This document shows, in pieces, positions 1 through 9,831 of a stretch of 64,000 nt of DNA. Source of the DNA: Epithemia pelagica (lineage: Eukaryota > Bacillariophyta > Bacillariophyceae > Surirellales > Surirellaceae); NCBI GenBank assembly GCA_946965045.2, contig OX337242.1, positions 1,240,001 through 1,304,000 on the forward strand. The letters run 5' to 3'. Every line of letters begins with the position of its first letter. Within the stretch, counting starts at the first letter, position 1. A model generated the notes under the pieces. The model worked only from the letters and a program-made list of their open reading frames with translations, was not told the origin of the DNA and did no database searches. The position numbers were made by a program, and so were the translations under genes.

Positions 1-705
1 GCAAAATGCATCGGTGAGTCCAATCTAGGCGGTGAAAGTGGGGGCCACAGCATATAGAGGCATTAGTTGCGTGTTGGAGAGCCAAGTCGCGATTAATGAT
101 GAATGACCTGACATTTTACAAATCTCGTGAATCGGAAATCAGAGATAATGATTCTGTCATGTAACCAACTCATTTCACAAGTTTGGAAATCAACCCACCG
201 GAGAGGGAGTCCAAATTTAATCATTTTTCACCTTTTTGAGTCGGATGGTCTTCCAATGCCAGTATTTGGAGTATGAGAGTGACGGGGCAATACAATGGAT
301 TTGATATTTCAATCTATCAGCAGCAGCGACAGCATGTATGTTACTGATCCACGTATTAATGCGCAGTACAGAGTTCATGCTGACGTTGATTTGTCTTCCC
401 ACGGACATGCGAGAAGATGAAACTCCTTCGGTTGCAAACTGGTGGCTCTGAAGATGGAATTCATGTCATTGTCCTGCTTTGTCGTAATATGATTTGTCTA
501 CAGTATCAAACTATACTCTGACAAGTGTGAAGCAACCCCAAACACCATAATGTTTCACTTGAAAATTTTGATGGTGCTGGTATGACTTTGTGGTCTGGGT
601 TCATGCTCTCAACGTTGTCCCGAGTAAAGCTCAACGCCATTGATGCATCGTAAGTCGTTGTTTCTCAAAGAAGACAGTTTAATCCAAGGTTTGTCTTCAG
701 GGCCA
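1..705. other. Non-coding stretch downstream of the ELM2 gene
   Basis: No convincing gene is seen. A 63-codon minus-strand frame at 217-408 is identical in copy B (48081-48272), but at this level of identity that proves little. The 3' end of the minus-strand ELM2 gene lies at 706, so part of this stretch is probably its 3' untranslated region. Confidence 0.5.
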
Positions 706-2830
706 TCAACTGCTGGTTTTCGTCCGCATCCTCAATATTCGGAACTGTTTTCCTCCATTTTCTCTCAGCGTTTTAATGACTTTGTCATACTCAATACCTT
801 CGATTGGTTTATTGTCAATGGCCACAATTTCATCCCCACGTCTTCGAAATGGCTGTGGTTTCATGCACATCACAGCAGATTTTTTGCCATCACTCAATTG
901 TCTATAACCATTGAAACATGGTACACCATTGATCTCAGTTATAATGAGACAAAGTCCTTCAGGGGTGACCGGTACCCTGGCAATGTAGAATGTGTATGCC
1001 GGGACCTTCATTTTCGATCCATCCGGTGAAAAGGCTTTAGGTATAGAGATAGGAGGCAGTCGAGATTCATTCGCTTCAGAATCTTTTGAGGACGTGAAGA
1101 CTTCATTAGGTTTTCCCGGCAGGGCAGCCTTCGATGAATGATGGTGAGGGAGATCTACCTCGCTTGTCCTGGGATTCCGCGAAGACTCCCTCTCCTGTAC
1201 GATGTGATTCTGAACAGGTGGACCATATCCCCAAACAGGTTGAACATATAGTGACGAATTCATCATGCTTCCATGAACTGACCATGTTCCATTATGCTGC
1301 TGGAAGCTAGGGAAAGGTGGTGGATGAACATAGGAGGGAGTCGTGGTCTGGTGTTGACTCAAAGGCCGCAGTCCAGCTGGTGCAGCATACGTTGTCGGCC
1401 AATGAGGCGGTGCCAAATGTGTTGTCTGTTGAATATGTGGCCCAGCAAACTTTGTCTGTGGATTGTGATCTATTTCATAGGTAACTACCAACGTAAGAAA
1501 ACAAACTGTGGATGTATCAAATTGTACAAAACAACATACCTTGCATTGTGTTTCTAATCGCTCCGACCGCGTGCAAGAGTGACTTATCCCCATTCCCTTC
1601 AGGGCCCCTTGAACCGATGCCAATCCCAGCAGCATTTGGAAACATGGCTTGGACGCCTGAACCATTGGTGGGTTGAAAAGAAGCATTGGTGCCTCGATGC
1701 ACATATTTCGTTGCTTCGACGACGTTCAGCGGTGCAACAGCAGTTCCAGAAACACACGCATAATCAATAGTTGATGTTGGCAACGCTTTGTTTTCCATTG
1801 GATGTGTGGCAGGTGTTTCTTGAAGGGTGCGGTTTTTCAATCCTATCGCCTCCTGTGGTTGAAGAGATCCATTGGACGTGTCAACCAAGCTTGCCTTGCC
1901 GAGAATTCTTGGTGGAAAAGCAGTTGCGTCGTGAGAGGTTCCTTTTAAAGTCGTTAACCGTGAAGTTGAAGTTGGGTTTCTTGAAGCAGCGGTGGGAGGG
2001 TTTTGACGCACAGCCTGTGCTCGGCTGGTGAGAGGTACCGCGGCGTTTCGATGCGATTGATTGCCAAAGGTCACGACTGACCCTTCGTCAACACCACCTG
2101 GGAAACATACTGTGGACTTCCTCCGAGCCGCCTGGACCACTTGTACAAAACGCCTCTGCGCTTTTGCCGTATCATAGTTGACCTCATGGAAGGCCTGCAT
2201 CACCAATGATTTGACAGGAAACGGTAAATGCGAATTGTTTGTCATGAATTGGTCAATATCTTGACATGATAATCTTGCCTTCTTTGCCATTTCCGGATCC
2301 CACAACACATCCCCACCAACATGGTTCTCAAGGTTTTCCTCACTCCCACAAGGTGGAACGGATGATACTTGATACGTTGGACCGATTCGGCTGCTCTTAG
2401 CTTGCTCCGAAGCCTTGGAAGAGATTCGGCTGCTCTTAGCTTGTTCCGAAGCTTCGGAAGAGACTTCACAATCTTCGCTGTTGTCGTCGGACTTGCCTCG
2501 ACGGGCTCTTGTTCGCGATGATCGTCTCACGTCCGAAATCTCTATCCCACGAGGATCAGTAGACAACACCGCCAAACCGTCAGAGCGTGCAATCTCAACT
2601 TCCAGGATCACAGGTGAAGCAGACGACAATGTCGGGTGCTCTATTTTGGCTCTTTTTCGAGTTGGCCACTGAGTTCCCGCATTCTTTGGTATGAGGCCGA
2701 AGCTCACACTTTCATGAGAGGGCTTCATGTCATTATTGCTATCTCCCACGCGAGGTCTTGCAGAAATGCCTAATACCAAGCCTGAATCTGTTTTCGTGGT
2801 ATTGTAGCATTCGTTGGGCGTTGTCATCAT
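706..2830 (-). CDS. ELM2 protein with C-terminal PDZ-like domain; SANT, PHD and first PDZ-like domain deleted (copy A)
   Basis: Two exons, 2830-1540 and 1484-706, are joined by a 55-base GT-AG intron (1485-1539, phase 1) and encode 689 residues. The N-terminal half keeps a TQWPTRKRAK nuclear-type basic motif and an ELM2 domain (about residues 148-235, with the IGPTYQV and LWDPEMAKKARLS blocks). The C-terminus keeps a PDZ-like domain (GDEIVAIDNKP). Compared with copy B (48570-51786, 1053 residues) exactly 1092 bases are missing, which removes SANT, the PHD zinc finger and another PDZ-like domain without shifting the frame. ELM2 normally recruits histone deacetylases together with SANT, so this product should be altered or dead. 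There is no GT-AG at the deletion edges, so it is a genomic deletion rather than an intron. Confidence 0.75.
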
Positions 2831-4687
2831 GTTGTGTGTTTTGTGGTTGGCTTTCTCGCGGCCCCCAAAGCCCCACCTCGGGTTCTGCTCGAGGTGAAGT
2901 TCACCTCGAGCGATGGACTCAATGTCTGATGGAGATTATGATTGGTTTAGATTCCAACTGAGACAAAGTACAATTAACGAAAATAGTCTACAACATGTCT
3001 GATTCCCCTCGCATAACACACTACCCACACAATCTGATTCTAGAGGAATTCTATTGAAATGATTAGTCTCCAAATGATTGGAGACTTCAGGTAACCCAGG
3101 TTTCTTTACAAGCAATGCTGTTCCTATAATTGACTACCACAAGCTCCGACCTCCTTAGCCCTGACATTGTTCACACGACTTGCTTCAATGATTTTCTCAG
3201 AATGAACCCAAAAACACCACTGCCCAAGCAGGTGTATTTCTACTTCTATACCTCATCTTCCTTGGCAGGATGTAGGTTGATAAACCTCGAAAAATGCGTC
3301 ATTAGTAAATTTTCTGGGGACTGTTCACTTGTTCGTCATTTTTAGCTTTGAGCCCGTCAGGCTCCTCACTACACAGGGAGAACTTAGACAACACATAGGC
3401 CTTCTAGCCAGGTTGAGCTTGTCAGTACTTTGGACTTCTCACTGGGCAAACAGCTTCTCCTTGTGGACCCTGTAAGGTCTGCCTCGACAAACTTACTTAC
3501 GTGGTCCACTTCTTGTCGCTATTGCCCTTCTCGTCATCCAAAGTAATCCTTGTCGCACCCCTCCATGTCAACACTTCTATTAGTAAAAGTCTTCTTAGTA
3601 GATCTCCTGAAGTAAAATTTCCTGTGATGTTTTTTTGCATCACTTTTATTTGGTGGGGGGCTTGCTGGTCTCCTACAGAGGAAGCTAACAACCGTTACTG
3701 TGCATAGGCCTTCTCGTAAGGGCATGCCGATTGGTTCTTACGGACTCTTGTCAGGAAATATGAATAGCTTCTCATCGTGGACTGCATAAGGTCCACCCTG
3801 GCAGACTTTCTTAAGTGGTCCACGTCTCATTGTTGTTGCTGTTCTTGCTGCATGAGTCCTCTTTGTGGCTCCCGTCCTGGATGATATGGGCTCTCCTATG
3901 CCAAACACTAGCATTGTGTCTTTACCATTGTCAATTCTGTTGCATTGTAGTCCGAACAATGTCTTTACCATTGTCAATTCTGTTGCATTGTACGCGACAT
4001 TCAAGTTCCCATGAGAAGGTGCATTCTTATGTTGATGGAGAAAATGCTGATTCAGCATTTCAATTTGCAGCATAGTTGTGATATAAATGTTGTTTTGATA
4101 GTGGCATCATATATTTCTGAAGGAGTCAAGTGTTGACAATTTGGCACCGGTGGATCTCCATGCTGGCTTTCTAGCATTTGTACAGAATAGTTACCATTGA
4201 GCAAGTACCACACCACTAGTGCAAAATAAGGGAGTGGTTGACATTTCACTTCAGATCTGTCCACACACATCAGATAACAGGAGGAGAGCACGGGAGCACA
4301 CTGGGAGCAAAGTTGTGTTGATTGGGAGCTAGGGGGGAGCAGAAGGGGAGCAAAAGGGGAGCAAGATTGCAATGTTTCTTCTGATGGAATTACAGTTTTT
4401 GTATTTGGAGGGAATTTGCCTGAGCAAAATAGTTGCTTCACAGTAAGCCAAAGAGAGAAAAATTTTTTGTTGAGTGGGGCGAGATTCCATCACGCCGGGC
4501 GGTTCTCAAGATCCTGTGGAGTGCGCGACTTTTCGCGTGTCCAGCGACTCGAGTTTTCGTGCGAACCTTTCGTCTCCCACTCCCACCAACACTACATGTT
4601 CTATTTTTTCTATTGCCACAATTTTTTTTCAAAGAGGCAAAACAAAGTTGATAGGAGTATCTTCTTTGTGCCTTGTTGTTTAAAGGA
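2831..4687. promoter_or_regulatory. Divergent intergenic region between two ELM2 paralogues
   Basis: About 1.86 kb separates the start codons of the minus-strand ELM2 gene (2830) and the plus-strand ELM2 gene (4688), so it should hold both promoters. It contains a 43-base-period tandem duplication (about 3917-4000, core TCTTTACCATTGTCAATTC) and a run of GGGGAGCA units at 4330-4368. The run has one unit fewer in copy B. Short open frames here are not supported as genes. Confidence 0.5.
2888..2910. promoter_or_regulatory. Perfect 23-base palindrome in the ELM2 gene promoter
   Basis: CTCGAGGTGAA, one G, then TTCACCTCGAG: two perfect 11-base inverted arms separated by one base, 58 bases upstream of the minus-strand start codon at 2830. 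It is preserved in copy B at 51844-51866. The form suits a dimeric transcription-factor site. Its function is inferred. Confidence 0.45.
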
Positions 4688-6418
4688 ATGAGCGGACCTC
4701 TCGCATCACAAGATAACCAAAAGACACGCAAACGTGAGTATCTGTTCGACGACGTTACAGCGGCTCCATCTGCGACACTGACGAAGAGAGCAGTAAATCC
4801 AGTCTATGAGAATGTAGCATACGGTATAATGCCAAAGAATGCCGACACCGAAACTCAGTGGCCTACTCGTAAAAGGGCCAAAGTCACCACCGTTCAATCG
4901 TCTTCTTCGCCACCGTTGATCATGGATGTTGAAAGTGCGCAAGATGACATTTTGCACACTTCAGAAACTCCGTCAAGTGACACGGAAACTTCAAAGAGCA
5001 GACGATCCGGGCAGCAAAGTCGATCCAGTAGAGGCTTACCAGTGAGCTCCGGAAACAGAAATAGTTTGGATCACAATGATCCAACTGTTGAGACTTCTTC
5101 TGTAGCGGCGAAGCCTGCAAGTTCTCTACTTTTCCCAATAAGTAGTAGCAGAGTTGGTCCCGAGTACCAAGTAGCGGACCTTCCAACGTGTGGAACTCCC
5201 GAAGACTCTACAGAAGACGATGTTGGTGGCCAAATTCTGTGGGACCATGAAGCTGCAAAGAGGGCAAGATTATCGGGTCATGAAATTGATAAATTCATGG
5301 AGCAACATCAAACTTTATCGCTTCCTATCAAGACACTTCTCCTGCAAGCGCTCCATGAAGTGAACTACGATACGGCTAAAGCTACAACACGATTTGTCAA
5401 GCTCGTACAAGAAAGTCGAGCCAAGTCCAGCGTCGATCGATTTACACCTTTGACCAAGACTGAGAAGTTTCGGTTAGACAAAATCTTTAGCCATCAAATC
5501 AAAAAGGATTTTGTTGCTGTTGCCAAGTCCATGGGGTTGAGTACGGACACTGTGATGATTGAGTACTACAAGTGGAAAAGTTCCAAGCGCAAAGAGTACC
5601 AAAAAGTGAAGAAACTACGACACGAATCGTCCTTGAATGATTACTGCGACGTATGTAAGGACGGCGGCACGCTGATAGAGTGCTCGCACTGTCCAAAATC
5701 TTTTCACCTGAAATGCTTGGATCCTCCGTTGAAGGAGGTTCCAGAGGGAGCCTGGTTTTGTCCAACTTGCAGGGCTACCGAGGATACTTCGTCCTCATGT
5801 GATCCTGTCACAACTTCTGCTCAAGACCCTTCATCCGCTGATGATTCATCGTCCAATATCGAAGAAAGCACCTACTCCGAGGATGCGGTAAGCGTCGATT
5901 CGTGGGCTCTTGAAGACACTCCATCAACCGCAAATGACGCTATTACAGAGCAGAACACGAATGGCTCGATAGATCGTGCAGATCGAAAACAAACTACACC
6001 CCCACTGGTGGACATGGCGATTGTGCGCCAGAGTTCAGGAGAAGGTAGCGTAGAGATTGGCCAAGATACAAGCCAATCAAAGCCTCCAACAGATACCTTT
6101 CCTTCTGTTTCTCTCGGGACATCAGCCTTTGTCGAACCAGTGGATCGATCAATTTCGGTAGACGAGACGTCTACTCAAAGAGACCAAACTGGAACACAGA
6201 CAGATACTGCATGTCGGACCATGGCCATGGTGGCTCAAACAGAAATGGACAAGTTCCATTGTTCCAAACAGTTTCTGTCGGAAAGACACAGCGTTGTAAA
6301 TGATGCGACAACGGTCATTGAAAGTGCTCCATTTTACCGGGAATGGCGTGAAGGGACTTTGAACAGATGTTTATCCATCACGGCCAACGGCTGTTTGCCC
6401 AACCAAACAAAGTCGTAG
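4688..6418 (+). CDS. ELM2-SANT-PHD finger protein (copy A, intact)
   Basis: The start is taken at the first ATG (4688), giving 576 residues. Order: basic N-terminal TQWPTRKRAK motif shared with the divergent neighbour; ELM2 domain about 155-240 (VGPEYQV, ILWDHEAAKRARLS); SANT-like helices about 252-300 ending in EYYKWKSS; C4HC3 PHD finger with C320, C323, C332, C335, H340, C343, C358, C361; then an acidic, Ser/Thr-rich tail. ELM2-SANT modules of MTA and CoREST-type proteins bind histone deacetylases, and PHD fingers read histone H3 tails; a nuclear chromatin role is inferred. The protein is a paralogue of the gene at 706-2830 and nearly identical to the one at 53632-55362. Confidence 0.85.
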   Translation: MSGPLASQDNQKTRKREYLFDDVTAAPSATLTKRAVNPVYENVAYGIMPKNADTETQWPTRKRAKVTTVQSSSSPPLIMDVESAQDDILHTSETPSSDTETSKSRRSGQQSRSSRGLPVSSGNRNSLDHNDPTVETSSVAAKPASSLLFPISSSRVGPEYQVADLPTCGTPEDSTEDDVGGQILWDHEAAKRARLSGHEIDKFMEQHQTLSLPIKTLLLQALHEVNYDTAKATTRFVKLVQESRAKSSVDRFTPLTKTEKFRLDKIFSHQIKKDFVAVAKSMGLSTDTVMIEYYKWKSSKRKEYQKVKKLRHESSLNDYCDVCKDGGTLIECSHCPKSFHLKCLDPPLKEVPEGAWFCPTCRATEDTSSSCDPVTTSAQDPSSADDSSSNIEESTYSEDAVSVDSWALEDTPSTANDAITEQNTNGSIDRADRKQTTPPLVDMAIVRQSSGEGSVEIGQDTSQSKPPTDTFPSVSLGTSAFVEPVDRSISVDETSTQRDQTGTQTDTACRTMAMVAQTEMDKFHCSKQFLSERHSVVNDATTVIESAPFYREWREGTLNRCLSITANGCLPNQTKS

Positions 6419-6524
6419 TGGAGGGATATGAAAGGAAAGAGTCGTATCTTTCTTCTCTTACTCCTCCTTTTTGGCTTCTGATGCAAACTATGGTATCGGC
6501 TATGGATTGTCGTCTCATTAATCA

Positions 6525-6930
6525 GAGCCCACTTTCAACGGTTGCTCATAATCGTTGCTCAAGGCAGTTTTTCAACCTAGTAAAGGCGAAAGGCCCGTTT
6601 TCGTAATCATGGTCCACTTTCAAAGGTCGCTCTCAAGGCAGTTTCCAACTTGGCACGAAGAAAGTTTTTATCCTCGTCTTGTAATCAGGACCCACTTTCA
6701 ATGGTCTTTCATCATCATTGCTTACAGAGACTTCCAGCTTTACGGCCGCTCGTCGATTTTCCGGCACTTTCATCTTGTTACCAGTTATGTTCTTCTTGTC
6801 TTTATTATCAGGACCGACTTTCAACGGCTGTCCATCGTTGGAACTTTTACCCTGGCACCAGTGACGCTGTCATTGCCTTGGTTCTCTAGCCCCACTTTCA
6901 ACGGCCGCTCATGATCGTTGCTAACAGAAA
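6525..6930. repeat. Degenerate tandem repeat, core CCCACTTTCAACGG-CGCTCAT
   Basis: Five or so imperfect units carry CACTTTCAA(C/A/T)GG followed by CGCTC-like bases and CATCGTTGCT, spaced 60-110 bases apart, just downstream of the ELM2-SANT-PHD stop codon. The same array is in copy B (55469-55874). The following bases to 7320 hold no gene that I can support. Function unknown; possibly a decayed minisatellite or a 3' untranslated element. Confidence 0.55.
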
Positions 6931-7320
6931 GTTGGAGCCTTTCACCAGGGATTAGCTCGTGTTCTTGGTTATGAAGTGCTATCTGGTTCAACTGCGTGAA
7001 CCAGAACAATGGCAGGGTGACCTTCTATGGGGCTTTCACAGTCCATACGAGAAAGTCGTCGCTCTATTGTGGTTTTCGTAGGAATTGGATACGTATTTTA
7101 AGTCGGACCGGCATCTCCTTCCGCAAATGAAGAAATTTTTGGAGGTTTCAAGTTGGAGGACCAACGAGGAGCCGTTTTTCGAATCGTTCGAGGACTTCGA
7201 ACTTTGTCATGCCATGAATGAATCCTTCCAGAAACTGACGGAGAGGGAATGAGCGGTTTCTTTCTAATAAAAAAAGATGGGCGATCGTTCCACATCTCTT
7301 TGGCTGTCGACACCTGTATT

Positions 7321-7888
7321 TTATACGATAATGTCATGGCGGTCGTTCGCTGCACCGCCCGGGGACCATCCGACTTTGACTTCGCTAGCGACCTTATCTG
7401 CATTTGTTTCACGATGATGTTTTCGGGTCGATTTTCCGTGACTTTTTTCCATGTTATCTTCATGGAGCCACACGATGACTCCATCTTTCTCGTCTACTAT
7501 CCAGGACGGTTTGACGCTGTCCGCATTCATGAAAGACTCCTTGGAACTTGGTTCCTCACCATTGGATGCATCCGCACTGTCTGGAATGGTACCATGGGTA
7601 GCAGTTGCCTCTGGTTCTTCTAGAACAGGGTAAAGGAGATTTTCTGTCGAGAAATCCTCATCAGAACTCTCACTTGTCGTGGTCATTTCTTCATGTACCC
7701 ACAAATCGTCATACTGGCCGTTTAATTCGGTCGGCGGTGACGGATTCTTTTGCCCTCTACGTTAGGAGATGCTCTACTCCTCCGGATGGAAACTCGTTCT
7801 CCGTCTCTGGATGGGAATCCTGTGATCTACCCGACCGAAATTCCTTCTCCAGCTCTGATGGGAAGTAAAGGCCCGCAGGGCCGCCCAT
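7321..7888 (-). CDS. Small acidic hypothetical protein (copy A, shortened by a stop)
   Basis: Proposed two-exon gene: exon 1 7888-7778, a 64-base intron 7714-7777 (starts GTAGAG, contains CTAAC, ends CCAG, phase 0), exon 2 7713-7321. This gives 167 residues from the first ATG; an open frame upstream to 8014 has no ATG. The protein is Ser/Asp/Glu-rich (blocks TTTSESSDEDFS and DEKDGVIVWLHED) with no domain I recognise. In copy B the stop TAA is GAA, so that version runs 19 residues longer. Moderate doubt remains about the start and the intron. Confidence 0.35.
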
Positions 7889-8395
7889 TGACGGGGTATT
7901 GATCTTGTCGTCTCGGCTTGTCTGTCGTTGCCCTTCGTTTTTTCGAAGAGCTGCCCATTGTTTGAATGGGCGAGTCAAGACTGTTTCGGCAGTCTTGGCG
8001 CTAGTCGCCGACACTCAATTGTCCGGCGGTTGGTCGATCCCCGGGTAGCCCTCTAAGAATGAGATGCATTCGAAACCCATTCGCTGATCTCTGAACGATA
8101 CGATTCGATCGAGCCAAAGTCGTTTGTGATTTCTACAAAAAATGTGGGAAATCGTGGCTTGTCCATTTTTTACTCTTGAAAAAGACAAGTGTGTCTGGAA
8201 CTGTGGTATGAATAGTACCCGGCAGCCGTTTCGGGGGATTGAGAGCGCCGGGGGACCTCCTACTCGGCCATCATTCTTGTGGTGATGCGTTGAGCCGAAA
8301 AAAAAACCGCTGGAAAGGGGCTCTCTCTCCGGACTCCGGATCTCCATCGCCCTCCATGATCGGAAGACCTCTTGCATGCTTCTCGCGTCCTTCCA
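7889..8395. other. Intergenic region between small acidic gene and acidic membrane protein gene
   Basis: Probable shared upstream region. A minus-strand open frame (8377-8015, 120 codons, begins with ATG) is present in both copies, but its composition gives no recognisable domain. It may be an untranslated exon or chance. Confidence 0.35.
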
Positions 8396-8869
8396 ATGAC
8401 GAAAGTTTCACAGTCGAAACAATACCGAGGGCTTTTCCGGAACTCCATCGTCGAAAAGGCGTTGGTCGGAATACTGATAATCCCATGGTTGTTCTTTTTA
8501 TGGGTGAGCCACAACCATCCGAGCAGTAGCACCATAAATCGTCGAACCAGCAGCAACAGCATTCGACGGGTCCAAGATATTCACTCAATTGTCGATGGGA
8601 GCAACGTGCAAGTGAAACAAGTGTCCAATCCAGTACTGGCCGAAGAAGCCTTTGTGCAAAGTTTTGCGGATCCCGAACACGAAGATGGCTTTGCCGAAAG
8701 TGATTTTGAACTATCCGAAAGTGGAGACGAACTGGACGAGGAACTCAATGAAGAAGACGATGATAATCTATATGCAGATACAGAGATTCTAGAGGAGGAG
8801 GAAGAAGAAGAAGAAGACCATTCCGGTGACAATACCGATGGAGAAGAGGTTGTGAAAAGCATACAATGA
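8396..8869 (+). CDS. Single-pass membrane protein with acidic tail (copy A)
   Basis: 157 residues from the first ATG. A short basic N-terminus is followed by one hydrophobic segment (about 20-40, IVEKALVGILIIPWLFFLWV) and a hydrophilic tail that becomes almost wholly Asp/Glu between about 105 and 145. No signal-peptide cleavage motif is seen, so a signal-anchor (type II) topology is likely. Layout and start (MT-K/Q-V, basic, hydrophobic, acidic) resemble the N-terminal part of the cyclophilin further along each copy, but no enzyme domain follows. Function unknown. Only one residue (N versus D in the acidic part) was seen to differ from copy B. Confidence 0.6.
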   Translation: MTKVSQSKQYRGLFRNSIVEKALVGILIIPWLFFLWVSHNHPSSSTINRRTSSNSIRRVQDIHSIVDGSNVQVKQVSNPVLAEEAFVQSFADPEHEDGFAESDFELSESGDELDEELNEEDDDNLYADTEILEEEEEEEEDHSGDNTDGEEVVKSIQ

Positions 8870-9831
8870 AAGCTGCCACTGTTGGCTTGATAGGAACGGA
8901 GGAATAAAGAACAGCCTTCTGTTGTGTCATATCTAGCATTGCATCGTATACATGAAACGAAAAATAGTAGTCTTCTGATTTGGTGTCAGACCATTCCATT
9001 CAACGACAAAAGATCGCAACCGTCATCCATTATGATAATTTGGTAGGGGAACAACATACAGGAGAGCGTGTTCTACCTTTGTGCCTCTGTGTTGTTCCGT
9101 GACTCGGCATTGTTGTCACTTCGTAATTCGATCAAGAACTACGCGCATTCAGTAACAGGGAACATGCACAAGGTCGCACAAACACACACGTTCACACATA
9201 TTGGAATGCGTACTACCTAATTTAAACTGGACAAGTCAAAACATTGTATCAACCTGCGTAGGACAAATCGACACAATGCATCAACTTGTTGGTTTAGTTT
9301 TGTTGCCTAAGAGGAGTAACAAGTAACAGAGATTCCTCGAAACATCCCATAGTCATAGAGTCTGTCGCAAATTTTCGACAGACCAAAGCAGATGGTCCCT
9401 CCTTTCGCGGGTTCGCTTTGTCTTGTGGCACATATATCCGGAGCGTCTGTGCAGCATTATTTCAAAAAAGGAATTAAAACATAAAATTATATGTAGCGCT
9501 GGGGAGTGCCGAATCTTGAGCTTCCGGAAAAAGATACCAGGGAAGAAACGCCCATGTTGTTGAGAGTTTCTGTGACGGGTAGGCCAAAGAAGAAGAACGA
9601 GCACAATCTGTTTCCTCATTCGTGTGTTGTCGTCACTTTGGAGAAGGATCGATCAAGAGAAGAAGGGTATCTTCTGTTTCATCCACAACTGGATGCTTCT
9701 CGTCCAGATTTCAATTCCATTCTGTGAATAGAAGAAGAAGAAGAAACGAGTGCAATCACTTACTAAATCATTCTCGGGAAAACAGGCGAGACACAACATC
9801 AATAAAGAAGAAGAACACAAAACAGACAATC
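8870..9831. other. Intergenic region upstream of the propeller-like gene
   Basis: About 960 bases, AT-rich in the middle, with no supported gene. A 73-codon plus frame (9506-9727) lacks an early ATG and probably belongs to the 5' leader or promoter of the next gene. Confidence 0.4.

Noticed and set aside
640-1029. 129-codon plus frame near the left edge
   Set aside because: Antisense of the PDZ-like exon of the ELM2 gene; the minus frame is joined by a clear intron to the rest of the gene.
2101-2125. Possibility that the 1092-base difference is a retained or removed intron
   Set aside because: Edges lack GT and AG on the coding strand, and the extra sequence in copy B encodes a complete PHD finger in frame.
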